This document shows, one piece after another, positions 61,604-64,000 of a DNA stretch of 64,000 nt. Positions within the stretch are counted from its first letter, which is position 1; the number at the start of each line of letters is the position of its first letter. The notes under the pieces are model-generated. The model ran no database searches and was not told where the DNA came from. It saw only the letters and a list, made by a program, of their open reading frames with translations. The DNA comes from Desulfomonile sp963700305 (lineage in GTDB: Bacteria > Desulfobacterota > Desulfomonilia > Desulfomonilales > Desulfomonilaceae), in assembly GCA_963700305.1 (NCBI GenBank), contig CAVOXB010000027.1, positions 124,001-188,000 on the forward strand, read 5' to 3'. The position numbers were made by a program, and so were the translations under genes.

Positions 61604-63685
61604 TTAAAGTATTCCCAGTTTCTCGTTGATCAATTTCAGCATTGCGATATTTTCCGTATGGCCGGTCTGGCTGGCGATAATCTTGCCCTTGAACGGTCGG
61701 CCCAAAAGATAGAAGTCACCGATTATGTCCAGGATTTTGTGGCGGACGAACTCGTTCGGGAAACGGAGCGGTGGATTAACCACTTTCTCGTCGTCAACGA
61801 GCACCACATTGGACAATCTGCCGCCTCCGGCAAGACCCATCTCGTCCATCATGCGCATGTGCTTCACAAAGCCGAAAGTTCGTGCAGACGCGATCTGCTC
61901 CTTGAAGTTCTCAGGGCCTTCGCATCTGTAAACCATGTGCATCTGCCCGATTGGGTGCGGATAATCCAGAAAGTAGTCGATTTCCAGGTAGTCGGAAGGC
62001 TCTACCCGCATTGATTTGGGATTGCCAGTCGGCATAGGCAGCTCAATCGGCTCGGTGATTCGCACTTCCTCAATGAGCTCATCCTGGACTATGATTTCAG
62101 CGTTTTCCACCAGCTCGCAAAAGCCTAGTGCTGAACCGTCCATTATGGGCACTTCACCGGAAATTTTGACCAGCACATTGGTCAGCCCGTAAATGTGAAA
62201 AACAGCCATGAGATGCTCAATGGTCTTCGCCAGAGTCCCGTTGCGCTTCAGGCACGTCGAGAATTCCGTTGACTCCACATTGGACAGCACAGCCGGAACA
62301 GCACCACCCGAAGTTATATGGCCAAAAAGAATCCCGCTACTAGCCGGCAGCGGCGAAAGGGTGAGACCGGTCTTTACTCCGGAATGCAACCCTTGGCCAT
62401 ACATGACGACGCGACCCCTGAGCGTCTTCTGATGCAGAAGCGAGTCCGCAGGTCCAGCGTCCGAGATTGGCGCAACTGTTACAGAAGTGTCAGTGACCGA
62501 AATAGCCGGGTTTTCATCAGCCGGGCTGTGAATGGAAATGGAATACTCAAGATTGTCGTGTTCCACGGCACTCATGGGTATGAGAAGGTCGTTAGCGGTG
62601 ATATGAGGGCCAGGAGCAGTCATCACCACGTGCTCGATAAGGATCTTGAGCTCCTTTATATTTCCGGGCCACGAATAAGAAAGGAGCCGCTCCATTGCAT
62701 CTTCTTCAGCTCCGAGTATGCTCCGGTCGAACTCATCTACAGCCTCTTTGAGGAAGTGATCCGCAAAAAGCGGGATGTCTTCGGGGCGCTCCCGTAATGA
62801 GGGAAGTCTGATAATCCGCTGGGCCAGCACATCCGCCAGTTCCGCCGGGAAATCGCCTTCAGCTACCAGGGATTCGGGATCCATAACAGAGGTGGAAACA
62901 ATACGAAATCCTGCTCCAGGACGAGTTCCGGCAGCAGGTTCCAAGAGCCTTTCTTTGATAAGATTCACAAGAGGCGTTCGCAATTGCGGGTCCAGGCGAT
63001 CCACGCGAACCAGTAGCAAAGTGCTTCCCCTCAGCTGTCGCATAGCGCCTTTCTTGCCGAGTATTACCTCTTGAAGCGTCTCTGGCGTGAGTTCATTGCA
63101 GCGGACTTTGATAAGATTATCCCGCTCTTTACCCTCCATGCGGTGCAGAATACGGGCCAGAAACTCTTTACCTGTGCCTTTTTCACCGGCAAGCCAGACT
63201 GAACCTCTTTCTGTTGCTGCATTTTCCAGAGAGCGCCTGAGGTTGGCTACCTTGGAGGACTTCCCTATCACTTGCGCAGGAGCGGCGCCATTGTCCGCGT
63301 GGGCCTTGTCGGCTCCTGATTTGTTTGAGATAGCCTTTTGGACTAGATGCAGCACGTCCTCGAGATTTAGGGGCTTTTCGAGATAATCGGTAGCGCCGAG
63401 TTTTATGGCCTTTACTGCTGTCTCGATGGTGCCATGCCCGCTCATCATTATGACCGAGCAGTGCGGATCGATCCTCTTGATAGCTTTTAGGGTTTGCATT
63501 CCGTCTATCCCCGGAATCCATATGTCCAGGAATACGACATCTGGCGAATCGCTTTGAACTATATGAAGTGCTTCCTGACCGTCGCGGGCTTTGATAAGAT
63601 CATGGCCTTCGTCGGAGAGAATTGCGCCGAGGGAATCCAGGATTTCTTCCTGGTCGTCAACAATGAGAATTCTGCCTTTTTTCAT
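61604..63685 (-). CDS. Response regulator (receiver) + degenerate NtrC-type AAA+ domain fused to UDP-3-O-acyl-N-acetylglucosamine deacetylase LpxC
   Basis: 693 residues in one uninterrupted frame. Residues 1-120: CheY-like receiver with acidic pair D10/D11, phospho-acceptor D54 (VVFLDIWIPG), Ser82 and K104 (EKP). Residues about 138-370: sigma-54-activator AAA+ fold with Walker A GEKGTGKE (167-174), SLRERPEDIPLFADHFL and YSWPGNIKELK, but the GAFTGA loop is absent (GKKGAMRQLRG) and the Walker B Asp-Glu is Val-Arg (LLLVRVD), so it should not activate sigma-54. No Fis-type HTH. Residues 419-690: LpxC with E490/H491 (TIEHL), H649/D653 (FVRHKILD) and H676 (QTGHTE), so zinc ligands and catalytic residues are present. 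It would perform the committed step of lipid A synthesis with built-in phosphorylation control; regulation is inference. Confidence 0.9.
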   Translation of the reverse strand: MKKGRILIVDDQEEILDSLGAILSDEGHDLIKARDGQEALHIVQSDSPDVVFLDIWIPGIDGMQTLKAIKRIDPHCSVIMMSGHGTIETAVKAIKLGATDYLEKPLNLEDVLHLVQKAISNKSGADKAHADNGAAPAQVIGKSSKVANLRRSLENAATERGSVWLAGEKGTGKEFLARILHRMEGKERDNLIKVRCNELTPETLQEVILGKKGAMRQLRGSTLLLVRVDRLDPQLRTPLVNLIKERLLEPAAGTRPGAGFRIVSTSVMDPESLVAEGDFPAELADVLAQRIIRLPSLRERPEDIPLFADHFLKEAVDEFDRSILGAEEDAMERLLSYSWPGNIKELKILIEHVVMTAPGPHITANDLLIPMSAVEHDNLEYSISIHSPADENPAISVTDTSVTVAPISDAGPADSLLHQKTLRGRVVMYGQGLHSGVKTGLTLSPLPASSGILFGHITSGGAVPAVLSNVESTEFSTCLKRNGTLAKTIEHLMAVFHIYGLTNVLVKISGEVPIMDGSALGFCELVENAEIIVQDELIEEVRITEPIELPMPTGNPKSMRVEPSDYLEIDYFLDYPHPIGQMHMVYRCEGPENFKEQIASARTFGFVKHMRMMDEMGLAGGGRLSNVVLVDDEKVVNPPLRFPNEFVRHKILDIIGDFYLLGRPFKGKIIASQTGHTENIAMLKLINEKLGIL

Positions 63686-63794
63686 AATCGAACGATAATA
63701 GCTTCATGCGCTAGGGCAGGCAATCAAAAAAAATTCTCGCCTGACGGGTGGTTTTTCGGAGGGGCTGATCCAACGGCTTATGTCTCCTGCAGAT

Positions 63795-64000
63795 TTAGTC
63801 TGCCCGCGGTCTGTTCCGGTTGGACACATCTGAGGCTACTCCGCCAACCATGGCTTGCGGCAAATCTGTTTTTTGAGGAGCCATGCCATCCTGTGCGTCG
63901 CTTAAATCAATAAGATGGGCCAGGCTTTTGCTTCCGCTCAACTTGATTCCATTCGGGTTTGGATCGCCGACACTTACCTGAGCCCACGATGTTATACATG
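63795..64000 (-). CDS. C-terminal end of an unrecognised protein (runs off the window)
   Basis: An open frame enters from the right edge and stops at a TAA at 63795-63797; the readable tail includes SVGDPNPNGIKLSGSKSLAH, LIDLSDAQDG, MAPQKTDLPQ, then AMVGGVASDVSNRNRPRAD. No start codon is in the window. It lies about 110 bases upstream of the LpxC fusion on the same strand, so may be in the same operon; a sensor kinase would be a natural partner but nothing in this tail shows one. Only a partial reading, moderate confidence that it is coding. Confidence 0.4.
   Translation of the reverse strand, partial: CITSWAQVSVGDPNPNGIKLSGSKSLAHLIDLSDAQDGMAPQKTDLPQAMVGGVASDVSNRNRPRAD

Overview
This window looks like chromosome of a Gram-negative Desulfobacterota (deltaproteobacterial) anaerobe, plausibly of the Desulfomonile/Syntrophobacter type; this is an inference from gene content and no marker rRNA is present. 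The clues are LpxC and an ADP-heptose-type glycosyltransferase (lipopolysaccharide), LL-diaminopimelate aminotransferase (DapL), pyruvate phosphate dikinase beside a long-type ATP phosphofructokinase, a fused transaldolase/phosphoglucose isomerase, two overlapping MoeA paralogues, TatA, and many short palindromic intergenic repeats. No rRNA, tRNA, CRISPR array, transposase or prophage was seen.

Layout. 0-5 kb: two MoeA genes in tandem, a GT9 glycosyltransferase, an outer-membrane barrel protein, and an HTH ORF and a J-domain ORF separated only by one in-frame TAA. 5-9.5 kb: two small Cys/Pro-rich secreted proteins around a Tat-exported solute-binding protein, then phosphofructokinase. 9.6-12.4 kb: YchF and an ECF sigma/anti-sigma pair. 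12.7-18.2 kb: dapL (frameshifted), carA, a small membrane protein, gltX, a metallo-beta-lactamase-fold hydrolase. 18.4-26 kb: small membrane proteins, a DUF502 protein, a thioesterase, an AmpG-like transporter, and a dynamin-like GTPase coupled to a broken FtsX/MacB-type permease. 26.3-33.2 kb: ppdK, a PaaI thioesterase, tatA, an RND-type exporter. 33.4-43.2 kb: a repair block (uvrB, rarA, recN) mixed with small exported proteins, YbgC, a DUF4424 protein and NAD kinase. 43.1-50.4 kb: an ArgA-like acetyltransferase, a lipoprotein, a HicB-like protein and an envelope cluster (NlpC/P60-like protein, two related esterases, a beta-lactamase-fold hydrolase). 50.4-57 kb: YggS, Maf, an FKBP isomerase, UppP, tal-pgi. 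57.3-64 kb: a C_GCAxxG_C_C protein divergent from a LysR regulator, a pentapeptide-repeat channel protein, a DUF6125-like protein, and the most striking gene of the window: a response-regulator receiver domain plus a degenerate NtrC-type AAA+ domain fused to an apparently catalytically complete LpxC.

Two cautions shape the annotation. First, at least 22 single-base frameshifts interrupt 12 genes between about 13.0 and 60.3 kb, including core genes (uvrB, recN, dapL, uppP, tal-pgi). In each case one added or removed base, usually in a short homopolymer, restores a family-typical protein, so base-calling or assembly error is the simplest explanation; I report whole repaired spans and the position of each break. 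Second, many intergenic gaps are filled with several families of inverted repeats, which create spurious short ORFs.
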